A stretch of DNA of 64,000 nt from DASSFG01 sp035547915 (GTDB lineage: Bacteria; Planctomycetota; Planctomycetia; Pirellulales; JAICIG01). Every line of letters begins with the position of its first letter. Position 1 is the stretch's first letter. A program made the translations under genes and the position numbers. The notes beneath the pieces are model-generated. The model searched no databases and was not told where the DNA came from. It worked only from the letters and a program-made list of their open reading frames with translations. Below are positions 41,047 to 50,875 of this stretch, one piece after another. The DNA lies in NCBI GenBank assembly GCA_035547915.1, contig DASZTS010000043.1, forward strand, positions 4,881 to 68,880, read 5' to 3'.

Positions 41047-41976
41047 ATGTCAGCAAGCATCTGGCTCCTTTCCGCGGTGTTGGTACTCAGCGGGCCCGAT
41101 GACCGCGAATCGGGCCGGCACACGACAAACCGGTACCAGCTCGACAACACACTGGTGACGTTGATCGACGAGATCGACATCGCCGCACAAGAAGCCGGCA
41201 TCATCACGGACCTGACCGTGCAGGAGGGTTCCGAGGTCCGGGCGAACGACAAGATCGCCCAGATCAGCGATAGCAAGGCGCAGGCGGCCAAGAAGGTGGC
41301 GCAGGCCGAGCACGAAGTCGCACTGGCCGAGGCCGAGAATGACATTTCGGTACGCTATGCCAAGAAGGCGGCCGAAGTGGCTTATTACGATTTCATGGCG
41401 CACAAACTGGCGAACAAGCAAGCCAAGGGATCGACCCCCGAGGCGGAGATGAAGAAACTCCACCTCTCTTGGCAAAAGGGAGAACTGGAAACGGAGAAGG
41501 CGCAGCTCGAACTCGACGTGGCGAAGTTGACCGCCAAGGCCAAGGAAGCGTCCGTCGAGGCAGCCGACGACGACATCCATCGCCGCCGCGTTTTTTCGCC
41601 CATCGACGCCGTCGTCATCGAAATCGACAAGCACGTGGGTGAGTGGGTGAACCCGGGCGACCGCATCGCGCGGATCGTGCGCATGAACAAGGTGCGCGTA
41701 AAGGGCATGTTAGCGTTGGCCGAGGTTTCGCCAATCCAGGTCGCAGATCGGCCGATCACGGTCGAGGCGCGGATCAGCAACAATCGTTCGGTGCAATTCC
41801 AAGGGCGGATCGTCTTCGTGGCTCCCGAATTGGACCCCAGCGGCAAGTATTACAAGGTTGTGGCCGAAGTGGAAAACCGCGAAGAGAACGGCACCTGGTT
41901 GTTGTTGAAGGGCATGAGCCCCCGCGTCACGGTCGAGGCCGGCATCGCGGCGGACGAGACGAAGACCCGTCGCTAG
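41047..41976 (+). CDS. HlyD-family periplasmic adaptor
   Basis: A 309-residue secreted adaptor (hydrophobic start MSASIWLLSAVLVLSG). Lipoyl-like half motif EAGIITDLTVQEGSEVRANDKIAQI, a long coiled coil (AKKVAQAEHEVALAEAEND...), second half HRRRVFSPIDAVVIEIDKHVGEWVNPGDRIARI, and a beta-barrel end. Nine bases after the previous gene, so the two are translationally close. Middle member of the three-gene set. Confidence 0.88.
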   Translation: MSASIWLLSAVLVLSGPDDRESGRHTTNRYQLDNTLVTLIDEIDIAAQEAGIITDLTVQEGSEVRANDKIAQISDSKAQAAKKVAQAEHEVALAEAENDISVRYAKKAAEVAYYDFMAHKLANKQAKGSTPEAEMKKLHLSWQKGELETEKAQLELDVAKLTAKAKEASVEAADDDIHRRRVFSPIDAVVIEIDKHVGEWVNPGDRIARIVRMNKVRVKGMLALAEVSPIQVADRPITVEARISNNRSVQFQGRIVFVAPELDPSGKYYKVVAEVENREENGTWLLLKGMSPRVTVEAGIAADETKTRR

Positions 41977-42034
41977 GCAATTCGCCTCATCGCTTGTCGG
42001 CGCTCGTTCCTGATTTCGAAGCTCTCGCCCCTTC

Positions 42035-44290
42035 ATGCTGACCCTGCACGACAGCCTGGTATCGAGTTCGGCCCGCAAACTGGCCATGCGCGTGCGGCCC
42101 GACCTGACCGCGCGCCAGCATCGTTACCAGGGCCGTACCTACTGGGTGGTGAAGGAACCGGTCGGGCTCAATTACTTCCGCTTCCAAGAAGAAGAATTCG
42201 CCATCCTCAAGATGCTCGACGGGCTGACCAGCCTCGACGAGATCAAGGAGCAATTCGAAGCCGAGTTTCCGCCGCAAAAGATCGGCATCGAGGAACTGCA
42301 ACAGTTCATCGGCATGCTGCATCGCAGCGGGTTGATCATCGCCAACGTGCCCGGCCAAGGCCACCAACTGCTGTTGCGCCGCAACGAGCGTTGGAAGAAG
42401 GAATGGATGGGCCGGCTGAGCAACATCTTGTCGGTCCGCTTCAAAGGGATCGACCCGGATCGGATCCTGAACTGGCTGTATCCGCGTATGAAGTGGATCT
42501 ACGGCACCCCGGCGGTCATTGCCTGCTGTTTGCTGGCGCTGTCGGCGTTGTCGTTGGTGCTCGTAAAGTTCGACGTTTTTCAATCGAAACTGCCCGAGTT
42601 CCATCAGTTCTTCAACCTGAAGAATGCGCTGTGGCTCTCGGTCGCCTTGGGCGTGACCAAGGTGATTCACGAGTTCGGCCACGGCCTGACGTGTAAGCAT
42701 TTCGGCGGTGAATGCCACGAAATGGGCGTGATGCTGCTCGTGCTCACGCCCTGCCTGTATTGCAATGTGTCGGACTCGTGGATGCTGCCCAACAAGTGGC
42801 ATCGCGCGGCCATCGGCGCGGCAGGCATGTATATAGAAATCGTCATCGCGTCGATCTGCACGTTCATCTGGTGGTACAGCGAGCCCGGGTTGCTCAACCA
42901 TCTCTGCTTGAGCACGATGTTCGTCTGCTCGGTCAGCACGCTGATGTTCAACTCGAATCCGCTGTTGCGTTACGACGGTTATTACATCCTGGCCGACCTG
43001 ATCGAGATTCCGAATCTGCGGCAGAAAGCCACCGATATTCTCAACCGCAAGCTGGGCGAATGGTGCCTGGGGCTCGAGCCGCCCGACGATCCGTTCTTGC
43101 CCGAACGCAACCAATTCCTGTTCGCGCTGTACAGTATCGCGGCGGCGATCTACCGCTGGGTCATCGTGTTCTCGATCCTCTGGTTCTTGTACGAGGTGTG
43201 GAAACCGTACCGGCTGGAGATCATCGGCCAGATCATCGGCATCGCCGCCCTGTACGGTTTGCTGGTGCAACCGATCTGGAAACTGGGCAAGTTCTTCTAC
43301 GTTCCCGGGAGGATTGAAAAAGTGAAAAAGCCGCGGATGTATGCCACGTTGGGCGTGATTGCGGCGGTCCTCTTGGCGGTGTTCTATATCCCGCTGCCCC
43401 ACCGCGTGTACTGCACGTTTGAGATCCAGCCGCGCGACGCTCAGAAGATCTTTGTCACGGTGCCCGGCGAGATGGTCGACCTGCGCGTCAAGCCGGGCGA
43501 TTCGGTCAGCCGAGGCGACACGCTGGCGCATTTGAAGAATCTTGACGTCGAGTTGGACATTGCCAAACTAGAAGGGGAGCGCAACCAGAACGTCATTCGG
43601 CTACGGAATCTCCAGAGCGAGATGTATGAGAACAGCAGGGGCAATGCCGCGGCCGAGATGGAACCCCTGCAAGCGACGCTGGCGGCCATCGAGGAGCAGT
43701 TGAAAGACAAGATGATCGACTTCGGCCGCCTGACACTGGTGTCGCCGGTGGCCGGTGTCGTGCTGCCGCCGCCGGCCGAAAAAAGGCCAACGACCGACAA
43801 GCAGCTCGGCTCCTGGACCGGCACCGCGCTGGAAGAACGCAACCGGCAGGCTTACCTGCAAGAAGGAACGTTCTTCTGCCAGATCGGCGATCCACAGAAG
43901 ATGGAAGCACAACTGGTCGTCGAGCAGTCGGACATCGAATACATCCGCATGGCCTTCGAGGACGGCGAGGGGCCGCGTGTCGACATCAAGCTCGACGAGC
44001 TGCCGTTCCGCAATCTGGAAGGCCGCGTGACCGAGGTGGCCAACGAGCCGCTGCGCATCAGCCCGCGGCACCTGTCAAACAAGAACGGTGGCGAACTGGC
44101 GACAAAGACCGATGAGATGGGCGTGGAGCGCCCACAGACCACGTCGTATCAGGTGCGCGTGCCGCTCGACGACCCCGACGGCCTGCTGCGGATCGGATAC
44201 AAGGGCCAGGCCCGCATTCACACCAAGCCTCGCACGCTCGGGCGCCGTCTCTGGCGGCTCGTCGCGCAGACGTTCAATTTCCGCTTGTAA
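42035..44290 (+). CDS. PqqD-like / M50 metalloprotease / HlyD fusion membrane protein
   Basis: A 751-residue multi-helix membrane protein. N-terminal ~90 residues resemble a PqqD-like peptide-binding domain (YWVVKEPVGLNYFRFQEEEFAILKML). The M50 (site-2 protease-like) zinc motif HEFGH is at 212-216 (KVIHEFGHGLTC), with NSNPLLRYDGYYIL downstream as the third-ligand motif. Several helices (VIACCLLALSALSLVLV, LAVFYIPLP) follow. The C-terminal ~300 residues are a HlyD-type lipoyl / coiled-coil adaptor. The layout resembles peptide-processing exporters, but no precursor or ABC transporter is adjacent. Overlaps the next, convergent gene by 17 bases. Confidence 0.88.
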   Translation: MLTLHDSLVSSSARKLAMRVRPDLTARQHRYQGRTYWVVKEPVGLNYFRFQEEEFAILKMLDGLTSLDEIKEQFEAEFPPQKIGIEELQQFIGMLHRSGLIIANVPGQGHQLLLRRNERWKKEWMGRLSNILSVRFKGIDPDRILNWLYPRMKWIYGTPAVIACCLLALSALSLVLVKFDVFQSKLPEFHQFFNLKNALWLSVALGVTKVIHEFGHGLTCKHFGGECHEMGVMLLVLTPCLYCNVSDSWMLPNKWHRAAIGAAGMYIEIVIASICTFIWWYSEPGLLNHLCLSTMFVCSVSTLMFNSNPLLRYDGYYILADLIEIPNLRQKATDILNRKLGEWCLGLEPPDDPFLPERNQFLFALYSIAAAIYRWVIVFSILWFLYEVWKPYRLEIIGQIIGIAALYGLLVQPIWKLGKFFYVPGRIEKVKKPRMYATLGVIAAVLLAVFYIPLPHRVYCTFEIQPRDAQKIFVTVPGEMVDLRVKPGDSVSRGDTLAHLKNLDVELDIAKLEGERNQNVIRLRNLQSEMYENSRGNAAAEMEPLQATLAAIEEQLKDKMIDFGRLTLVSPVAGVVLPPPAEKRPTTDKQLGSWTGTALEERNRQAYLQEGTFFCQIGDPQKMEAQLVVEQSDIEYIRMAFEDGEGPRVDIKLDELPFRNLEGRVTEVANEPLRISPRHLSNKNGGELATKTDEMGVERPQTTSYQVRVPLDDPDGLLRIGYKGQARIHTKPRTLGRRLWRLVAQTFNFRL

Positions 44291-45323
44291 TTTCGGCGGG
44301 TTCGAGGCGGCTCACCGCTCGCTGCCCGTCGGCAAAGCGCTTGGCGATGGCGATGAACTCGTGCTCCTGCGCCAAGAAGGCTTCGACCACGTCGGGATCG
44401 AATTGCCTTCCCCTCCCCCTGATGATCAGTCGCCGAGCGGTTGTGTGGTCGACCGCGGACTTGTAAACGCGATCGGACGTCATGGCGTCGTAGGCATCCG
44501 CCAGGGCTACAATTCGGCCGCAGAGAGGAATCTCGTCGCCGGCCAAACCCGCCGGGTAACCGGTGCCGTCGTAACGCTCATGGTGCGTTAGCGCGACGTC
44601 GCGCGCCATCCGCAAGAAGGCCGCTTGCGGTTGTTGTCGGAGCGCGGGTTGCAATGCGTCGGCGCCTTTGACGGCGTGCTCCTCCATCGAGTCGTGCTCT
44701 TCGTGGGTGAGTGGTCCCTCTTTGAGGAGGATCGTCTCCTTGATCGCCGCCTTGCCGATGTCGTGCAAAGGCGCGGTCGCATACAGCAACCGCAAGTATT
44801 CGCTGTCGATCCGGCCGTGGAACTTCGGTTGGGCGGCCAGTTGCTCGCCGAGCCGCTTGGCATACTCGCGCACGCGCTCCAAGTGGTTGCCCATGGTCGG
44901 GTCGCGCGATTCGACCAGCTTGGCCAATGCGAAGATCGCCAAATCCCTCGTTTCCAGGGACAGGATTCGTTCACCGGCGCGGATGCGGACGCGCAGTTCG
45001 CCGGGATCGAACGGCTTCGTCACGAAGTCGTCGGCGCCCGCCGAAAGACCGTCGATCACGTCCTGGTGCGAGCGGCGCACCGTCAGCAGGATGATGTAGA
45101 CATAGCTGCTGAACTCGCCATCGCGGATGGCCCGGCAGAGCGTCGGGCCGTTCACTTCCGGCATGACCCAGTCCGAGATCACCATCCGGCAATCGCTCGT
45201 AGCGAGGATCTCGAGCGCTTCGCGGCCGTTGACCGCGATCAGGACGTCGTAGCCGATGTGCCGCAGCATGTGTGCCAGGGCATCACGGCTGACTTCATCG
45301 TCATCCACCAACAAGATTTTCAT
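44274..45323 (-). CDS. Response regulator with HD-GYP output domain
   Basis: A 349-residue regulator from ATG 45323. Receiver: MKILLVDDDEVSRDALAHML, Asp ~52 in RMVISDWVMPEVNG, Thr in IILLTV and Lys in DFVTKPFDP. HD-GYP: TAPLHDIGKAAIKETIL (~186) and HHERYDGTGYPAGL (~245), with the HD and GYP signatures intact, so c-di-GMP hydrolysis is likely. It converges with the exporter set (17-base overlap) and diverges from the RND adaptor gene. Confidence 0.92.
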   Translation of the reverse strand: MKILLVDDDEVSRDALAHMLRHIGYDVLIAVNGREALEILATSDCRMVISDWVMPEVNGPTLCRAIRDGEFSSYVYIILLTVRRSHQDVIDGLSAGADDFVTKPFDPGELRVRIRAGERILSLETRDLAIFALAKLVESRDPTMGNHLERVREYAKRLGEQLAAQPKFHGRIDSEYLRLLYATAPLHDIGKAAIKETILLKEGPLTHEEHDSMEEHAVKGADALQPALRQQPQAAFLRMARDVALTHHERYDGTGYPAGLAGDEIPLCGRIVALADAYDAMTSDRVYKSAVDHTTARRLIIRGRGRQFDPDVVEAFLAQEHEFIAIAKRFADGQRAVSRLEPAEITSGN

Positions 45324-45658
45324 CGAGGCGACTCCAACTGCCCGGTAGAGCCCGCCCTGAGTCAACAGGGTCGCGGCAATCTCGCCGCGGGGACGCACAC
45401 GTTGTCCATCGGCTGCCGCGTCGTCTAAACGCTAGGTTGTTTTAGGACCAGATGCCAATCGCGGCCGGTCGGGGCGCGCCGTTGGCCAAAAGACGCCGGT
45501 CGACCCCGCATAACCGAAATAATCGGGCCTGCGGAACAGGCTGCACGGCAGGCGCTGTGCGCCGGCTGATCGCGCAAGCCCCGTGCTACACTTTTGCGGC
45601 ATCGTCGCGGCCACTCGCGTGGTGCATCCGTTCCGATCACCAGAATCCGAGAACCTGC
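45324..45658. other. Divergent intergenic region
   Basis: About 335 bases between the HD-GYP regulator (minus) and the RND adaptor (plus). No clear promoter pair could be picked out; frames across it lack protein-like features. Confidence 0.3.
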
Positions 45659-46975
45659 ATGCCCTGCTCCATGGACTCAGTGGACGACCCTGCCGCAGTG
45701 CGCAAGCCAATCTATGCCGATTGGCCCGATACGGTTGCGCCGCGCGCGCTCGGCCGACCGACACGCCTTCTCGCACTCGTTCGCCGCGCGACCGTGAGTC
45801 TCGTGGCGCTGAACGTTGTGGCCGTGGTCGCCTTGGCGGGCAGAACCTGGTTGGCCGCGCGGACCGCGACGCTGGCCGTGAAGCCCGCACCGGCGATGCC
45901 CACCACGGTTCGTGTCGCAGTCCTCGCCCCCGAGGTTGTTGTTTCCGGTCTCCGTTACAGCGCCGCCGTCAAGGAAGTGGGCCGTGCCGAATTGTCGTTT
46001 CGCGTCGGCGGGACGATCGAGGATTTCCACCGGCTGAGCGGGCCGGGCGGGCGGCAACGCCCCATTCACGCGGGCGATCGCGTCGCCAAGGGCACGGCGC
46101 TGGCGTGGCTCGATACGGCCGACCATCGCCGCGAGAGCGCGGTGGCGGCCGAGAAGCTGGCCATCGCGCAGGCCCGGCTGGCTCAGTTGGAAACGCAATC
46201 GGGGTTGGCTCAGATCGAGTTGCACCGCACCGAACAACTCGTGGACCGCGGAGCCGCCACCGACGCGGAGCTCGATACGGCCCGCAGCCGACAACTATCA
46301 ATGGCAGCGGCCGTAGCGGGCGCTCGGCGCGACGTCGAATCTGCCCGGATCGGTCTCGAACAGGCCGAAGCGAACCTCGCCTACTGCACGCTCGTTTCGC
46401 CGATTGACGAAGGAACCGTGGCCGAGCGTTATATCGACGCCGGAGAACGCGTGGCCGCCAACGAGCCGGTCTTTCTCATCCTCGACCTGTCGAGCGTCGT
46501 GATCGCCTTCGGCGTACCCGATACCCTGGTCAGCCGGCTCGCGTTGGGCCAAGAGATGGAGGTCACGTGCGAGGCCCTGCCGGGTCAGCAGCTACGGGGC
46601 GTGATCCATAAGATCGGCTCGGCGGCCGACCCTCATACGCACACCTACGCTGTCGAAGTGCGTATCGACGAACCCCAGGGGCTGCGTCCCGGCATGATCG
46701 CCACCGTGCTCCTCGAGCGTGAGGTGCGCGCGCACCTCCTGCCACTCACGGCCATCGTGCCGCGCACGGATACCGGGGCCTATGACGTCTTCCGCGTGAC
46801 CGAGGAGGGCGATCAGACGGTCGCCCGCCGCGTGCCCGTGGAATTCGACGACGTGGTCGACAACCGGGTCACGATCAAGGTCGGCGAGAAGGCTTCGCTC
46901 CGTCCGGGCGACCGCATCATTGCCACGGGAACACACCGTCTGTACGACGGACAACCAGTCGCTGTGGAAGACTGA
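45659..46975 (+). CDS. RND efflux membrane-fusion protein
   Basis: A 438-residue periplasmic adaptor with a single N-terminal membrane anchor (TVSLVALNVVAVVALAGRTW). Standard MFP order: beta-barrel start LSFRVGGTIEDF, lipoyl half IHAGDRVAKGTALAWLD, coiled coil (~155-250), second lipoyl half TLVSPIDEGTVAERYIDAGERVAANEPVFLI, barrel ending DRIIATGTHRLYDGQPV. It pairs with the RND pump 17 bases downstream. No outer-membrane factor gene is in the window. Confidence 0.9.
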   Translation: MPCSMDSVDDPAAVRKPIYADWPDTVAPRALGRPTRLLALVRRATVSLVALNVVAVVALAGRTWLAARTATLAVKPAPAMPTTVRVAVLAPEVVVSGLRYSAAVKEVGRAELSFRVGGTIEDFHRLSGPGGRQRPIHAGDRVAKGTALAWLDTADHRRESAVAAEKLAIAQARLAQLETQSGLAQIELHRTEQLVDRGAATDAELDTARSRQLSMAAAVAGARRDVESARIGLEQAEANLAYCTLVSPIDEGTVAERYIDAGERVAANEPVFLILDLSSVVIAFGVPDTLVSRLALGQEMEVTCEALPGQQLRGVIHKIGSAADPHTHTYAVEVRIDEPQGLRPGMIATVLLEREVRAHLLPLTAIVPRTDTGAYDVFRVTEEGDQTVARRVPVEFDDVVDNRVTIKVGEKASLRPGDRIIATGTHRLYDGQPVAVED

Positions 46976-46992
46976 GGTCGAGGAGCGATCCG

Positions 46993-49900
46993 TTGAACAC
47001 GTTGCAACCGACCGGACACGCCGCGCACGAAGAGCGGCTCACGACGGCCCAATACTTTGTCTCGAAGCGTCCGATCGCCTGGACGCTCTTCTTCGCCACC
47101 GTGCTGTGGGGGATCTACGCCTACCACTCGATGCCCGAGAGGCAGGATCCGCTCATCCAGATCCGCAGCGGCGTCGTGGTCACCGCCTATCCCGGCGCCA
47201 GCGCGGTCGAGGTGGAGCAGGAGCTGTCGCGCAAGGTCGAGAAGCGCCTCGCCGAGAACCCCGCCGTCGAGCACGTGCGCTCGATCAGCCGCCAGGGATT
47301 GTCGGTGGTCTTCGTCGATCTCTACGACACCGTCAAGGACGCCGAACGGTCCTGGCAGGATCTCGACAATAAATTGGCCGCGATGACCGATCTGCCGACG
47401 ACCGGTGGGCAACCGCTGCGTCCGGTCCTCGACAAAGATTTCGGTGATACCGTCACCGTCATGCTGACGGTGAGTAGTCCGCCGGTCACCGACTTCGAGG
47501 TCGAACGCCACGCGGAGGTCATCACGCGACGACTGGCCGAGATTCGCGCTTCGCGTCCGCCGGAGCTACGCGATCGCCGCATGAGCAGCGTGCTGATCCA
47601 TCCCGCCGGTTTCGACGCCAGCCTGGTCGAGCGGTTGGGCCGGTCGTCGCTCCAAGCGCTCGCCGACCGCGGCTTGATCGAGGACGGGCAATACCTGCGG
47701 ATGCTCGGTGCCGCGGCCCTCGACTTTCGGCTCAGGCCGGGTATCGATCCAGACCGACTGCGCCGCGATCTGCAACGCTGGCAACAGGAAACGCTCGGCG
47801 CCAGCTTGACGAGTTACCCAGACGTTTGGCCGCCGGTCGTCGTCGAATCGCTCGACCATCTGGCGGGCGAATTGAAGAGACAGTGCCAGGCCGAACCGGG
47901 CGGCATCGCCCGCTACACCTACGAAGAGCTGCACCGTTTCTGTGACGTCATCCAGGACCGACTCCGCCAGTCTCCCAAGGTCGGCAAGATCGAGCAGCTC
48001 GGCGTCGTCGACGAGGCGGTCTACCTCTACATGAGCGGGCGACGCATCGGTGCCTCGGACCTCGACATCGAGACGCTGCGGCAACGGATCGACCAGCGCA
48101 ACATCGACGTGCCCGGCGGAACCTTTGAGTTGCCGCAACAGAACCTGACCGTGACGCCCAGCGGCAAGCTGAACGGCGAGGCCGATTTGAAGGATATCGT
48201 CGTCGACGTGCGAGACGGTTACCCCGTCTACCTGCGCGACGTGGTCGAGGTGGTCCGCGGATACGAAGACCCACCCCGCGCGCTGAACATGCGTACGATC
48301 AAGTCCGGCGAGCGGCTGTGGACCACGCGGGCCATCACGCTCGCGGTGCGCCAGGTCAAGGGAAGCCAGATCGCCGACTTCTCCCACGACGTCGACAAGG
48401 CGCTGGCATCGCTCAAGGGTGTGTTGCCGGACGACCTACGCGTCGAGCGCACGGGCGACGAACCGGAGCGGGTCGAACACAAGATCGGCGAGTTCAAACA
48501 CTGCCTGGTCGAAGCGATCGTGATCGTGGTGGTGGTGGCGCTGTTGTTCATGGAATGGCGCAGCGCGCTGGTCGTCGCCCTCTCCATTCCCATCACGCTG
48601 GCGATGACGCTCGGCATCTGCTCGGCGCTGGGCATCGATTTACAGCAGGTTTCGATCGCCGCGCTCATCATCGCCCTTGGATTGCTCGTGGACGATCCCG
48701 TGGTGGCTTGCGACGCCATCAACCGCGAGATGGCCCAGGGGGTGCGCCGCGACGTGGCTGCCTGGCTGGGCCCCCAGAAGTTGGCTCGTGCCATTCTGTA
48801 CGCGACGATCACCAACTGCGTCGCCTTCCTGCCGCTGTTGCTGGTCGGTGGCCTGGTGGGCGAATACATCTACTCGCTGCCCATGGTGGTCACGGCTTCG
48901 CTGGTGGCCAGCCGCATCGTATCGATGACCTTCATCCCGCTGCTTGGGTATCATTTGCTCAAGGGACAGGCCGGCATGGAAGCCGGGCTCGCGCGAGAGG
49001 GCAGAGGTTTTCGATTTGCGCAGCTCTACAACGGATTCTCCGAGTTGTGCATGCGCTATAAATGGACCTCGCTGATCTCCTGCCTGATCGTGCTGGCTAC
49101 GGCACTCAGCCTGGTCCCGCTGATCGGCACGAGCTTCTTCCCCAAGGATTTGCACTCCGTCTTCACGATCGATCTCTACCTGCCCGAAGGCACGCCCATT
49201 CGCGAGACGAAGGTCGAAGCGTTGCGGGCCGTCACCGAGGTCGACCGGCTGCTCGGCGACGAGGCGGAGGCGTACACCACCTTTGTTGGCGCCGGCGGCG
49301 CGCGATTCTGGCTCTCGATCGTGCCGGAGCAGCCCGCGGCCAGTTATGCACAGATCATGGTCCATACGCGCGACCGGCGGCTGACGAGCATGTTGGCCGA
49401 TAAGCTCAAGCGTGATCTTCCCCCGCGATTCGCCGCGGCCCGCGTACACGTTAACCAACTCGAGGCCGGTCCACCGATCGGCATACCGGTGCAGATCCGC
49501 GTCCTCGGTCCCGATCTCGCGATGCTGCGCAAGCTCGGCGACGAGGTGAAAGGGATCATGCGGGCCTGTCCGGGTACGACGGAGGTTCAGGATGACTGGG
49601 ATCCCGAGATCCTCCGGCTCGGCCTCAAGGTCGACCCGGAACGGGCGAACCTCGCCGGCGTAACGAATGAATCGGTGGCGGAGTTGATGAACGGCGCGCT
49701 GGCGGGGGTTACGGCGACGAAGATCCGCGAGCGCGACCGACTCATTCCCGTCGTGCTCAAGCTGCGGCCCGACGAGCGGAGCCGCCTGGACGACCTCCGC
49801 ACGCTCAGCCTGCCCACCGCCCGAGGCGCGTCGCGCGTGCCGCTCGATCAAGTAGCCACCTTCCGCCCCGAGGCGGTCGCCCCCAAGATCGCCCGCCGCG

Positions 49901-50574
49901 ATCACGAACGGTGTCTCACGGTGAAGTGCGACACGGTTCGCGGTGTGCTGCCGAGCAAGGTCGTCGAATATCTGGAGGCGAAGCTGCCGGAGGCGACGAA
50001 AGGTTGGCCCGCCGGCTACCATTACAGTTTCGGCGGCGAGAAGGAGGAGCAGGAGAAGGGCTTCGGCTCGATGAGCATGGCGATGCTCACCTCGCTGGCG
50101 GCGATCTATCTCGCCTTGGTGATGCAGTTCAACAGCGTGGCGAAGCCGCTCGTCGTGTTCGCGGCGGTGCCGTTCGGCATGGTCGGCGGATTGATGGGGC
50201 TGTTGTTCTTCAACGTCCCGATCGGCTTCTTCGCGCTGCTGGGCCTGGCATCGCTGGCCGGAGTGATCATCAGTCACGTGATCGTCCTGTTCGAGTATAT
50301 CGAAGAGGCGCACGAACGCGGCGAGCCGCTGCGCAGGGCGGTCATCGATGCGGCGCTGGTGCGGCTGCGACCGGTGTTGGTGACGGTGCTGGCGACGGTC
50401 GGCGGCTTGATTCCGCTGGCTATTCGCGGGGGACCGCTCTGGGAGCCGCTTTGTTACGTCCAGATCGTGGGTCTGTTGCTGGCCACGTTGGTCACCAAGG
50501 TCGTGGTGCCGGTGCTCTACGTCTTCTTCGTCGAAGATTTCAAGCTCATTAGCTGGTCGGCCGCGGCCGAGTGA
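46993..50574 (+). CDS. RND (AcrB-type) efflux pump with enlarged porter domain
   Basis: A 1193-residue inner-membrane pump. Start TTG 46993, with GAGGAGC upstream; there is no ATG nearby. The proton-relay Asp pair is visible in LGLLVDDPVVACDAINREMA. The first helix (RPIAWTLFFATVLWGIYAY), two sets of ~5 central helices (VIVVVVALLFMEW..., AMLTSLAAIYLALVMQ...) and the SFFPKDLHSVF segment are standard. About 130 extra residues (roughly 190-320, RASRPPELRDRRMSSVLIHP...) lie in the first porter domain, making it longer than AcrB (~1050). Adaptor upstream; exports unknown compounds. Confidence 0.92.
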   Translation: MNTLQPTGHAAHEERLTTAQYFVSKRPIAWTLFFATVLWGIYAYHSMPERQDPLIQIRSGVVVTAYPGASAVEVEQELSRKVEKRLAENPAVEHVRSISRQGLSVVFVDLYDTVKDAERSWQDLDNKLAAMTDLPTTGGQPLRPVLDKDFGDTVTVMLTVSSPPVTDFEVERHAEVITRRLAEIRASRPPELRDRRMSSVLIHPAGFDASLVERLGRSSLQALADRGLIEDGQYLRMLGAAALDFRLRPGIDPDRLRRDLQRWQQETLGASLTSYPDVWPPVVVESLDHLAGELKRQCQAEPGGIARYTYEELHRFCDVIQDRLRQSPKVGKIEQLGVVDEAVYLYMSGRRIGASDLDIETLRQRIDQRNIDVPGGTFELPQQNLTVTPSGKLNGEADLKDIVVDVRDGYPVYLRDVVEVVRGYEDPPRALNMRTIKSGERLWTTRAITLAVRQVKGSQIADFSHDVDKALASLKGVLPDDLRVERTGDEPERVEHKIGEFKHCLVEAIVIVVVVALLFMEWRSALVVALSIPITLAMTLGICSALGIDLQQVSIAALIIALGLLVDDPVVACDAINREMAQGVRRDVAAWLGPQKLARAILYATITNCVAFLPLLLVGGLVGEYIYSLPMVVTASLVASRIVSMTFIPLLGYHLLKGQAGMEAGLAREGRGFRFAQLYNGFSELCMRYKWTSLISCLIVLATALSLVPLIGTSFFPKDLHSVFTIDLYLPEGTPIRETKVEALRAVTEVDRLLGDEAEAYTTFVGAGGARFWLSIVPEQPAASYAQIMVHTRDRRLTSMLADKLKRDLPPRFAAARVHVNQLEAGPPIGIPVQIRVLGPDLAMLRKLGDEVKGIMRACPGTTEVQDDWDPEILRLGLKVDPERANLAGVTNESVAELMNGALAGVTATKIRERDRLIPVVLKLRPDERSRLDDLRTLSLPTARGASRVPLDQVATFRPEAVAPKIARRDHERCLTVKCDTVRGVLPSKVVEYLEAKLPEATKGWPAGYHYSFGGEKEEQEKGFGSMSMAMLTSLAAIYLALVMQFNSVAKPLVVFAAVPFGMVGGLMGLLFFNVPIGFFALLGLASLAGVIISHVIVLFEYIEEAHERGEPLRRAVIDAALVRLRPVLVTVLATVGGLIPLAIRGGPLWEPLCYVQIVGLLLATLVTKVVVPVLYVFFVEDFKLISWSAAAE

Positions 50575-50706
50575 GCCGGACGAACGCCCGTCAGGTGAAA
50601 TCCCGACCGTTGATCGCGGCGCGGGCCCGCCGACCCGCGCCCCCTCTCTCACGCGATTGCAAAAAGCCGGCGATCGTTTCGCGAAGATTTTTCTACGATA
50701 CATCGC

Positions 50707-50760
50707 TTGACAATTAAGACGATTTGTCTTATTCTCACGCCTTGTAAGACATTTTGTCTT
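50707..50760 (+). promoter_or_regulatory. Strong promoter with twin palindromic operators
   Basis: TTGACA 50707-50712, 17-base spacer, TATTCT 50730-50735. AAGAC-N5-GTCTT occurs at 50716-50730 (inside the spacer) and again at 50746-50760, centres 30 bases apart on the same face of DNA. Such placement would let a dimeric repressor block initiation. The repressor is not identified. Confidence 0.75.
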
Positions 50761-50875
50761 TACGTTGTCCGCCGCGAAGGAAAACCGCGAGACGAGCTTT
50801 TTTCTGAAAGATTTACAGCCGACCGGCGTCTTACCTGTGACCCGCTTTTCGAGCGGGCCGAGACAGGTGGGCCCG

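Noticed and set aside
25377..48270. Further GGATAC hits (25377, 29583, 36721, 44194, 46770, 48258)
   Set aside because: They are scattered, mostly inside coding regions, lack NNNCTA and hairpins, and fit chance frequency.
50716..50760. BlaI/MecI or CopY operator
   Set aside because: Those sites centre on TACA/TGTA; here arms are AAGAC/GTCTT, so the regulator class is left open.
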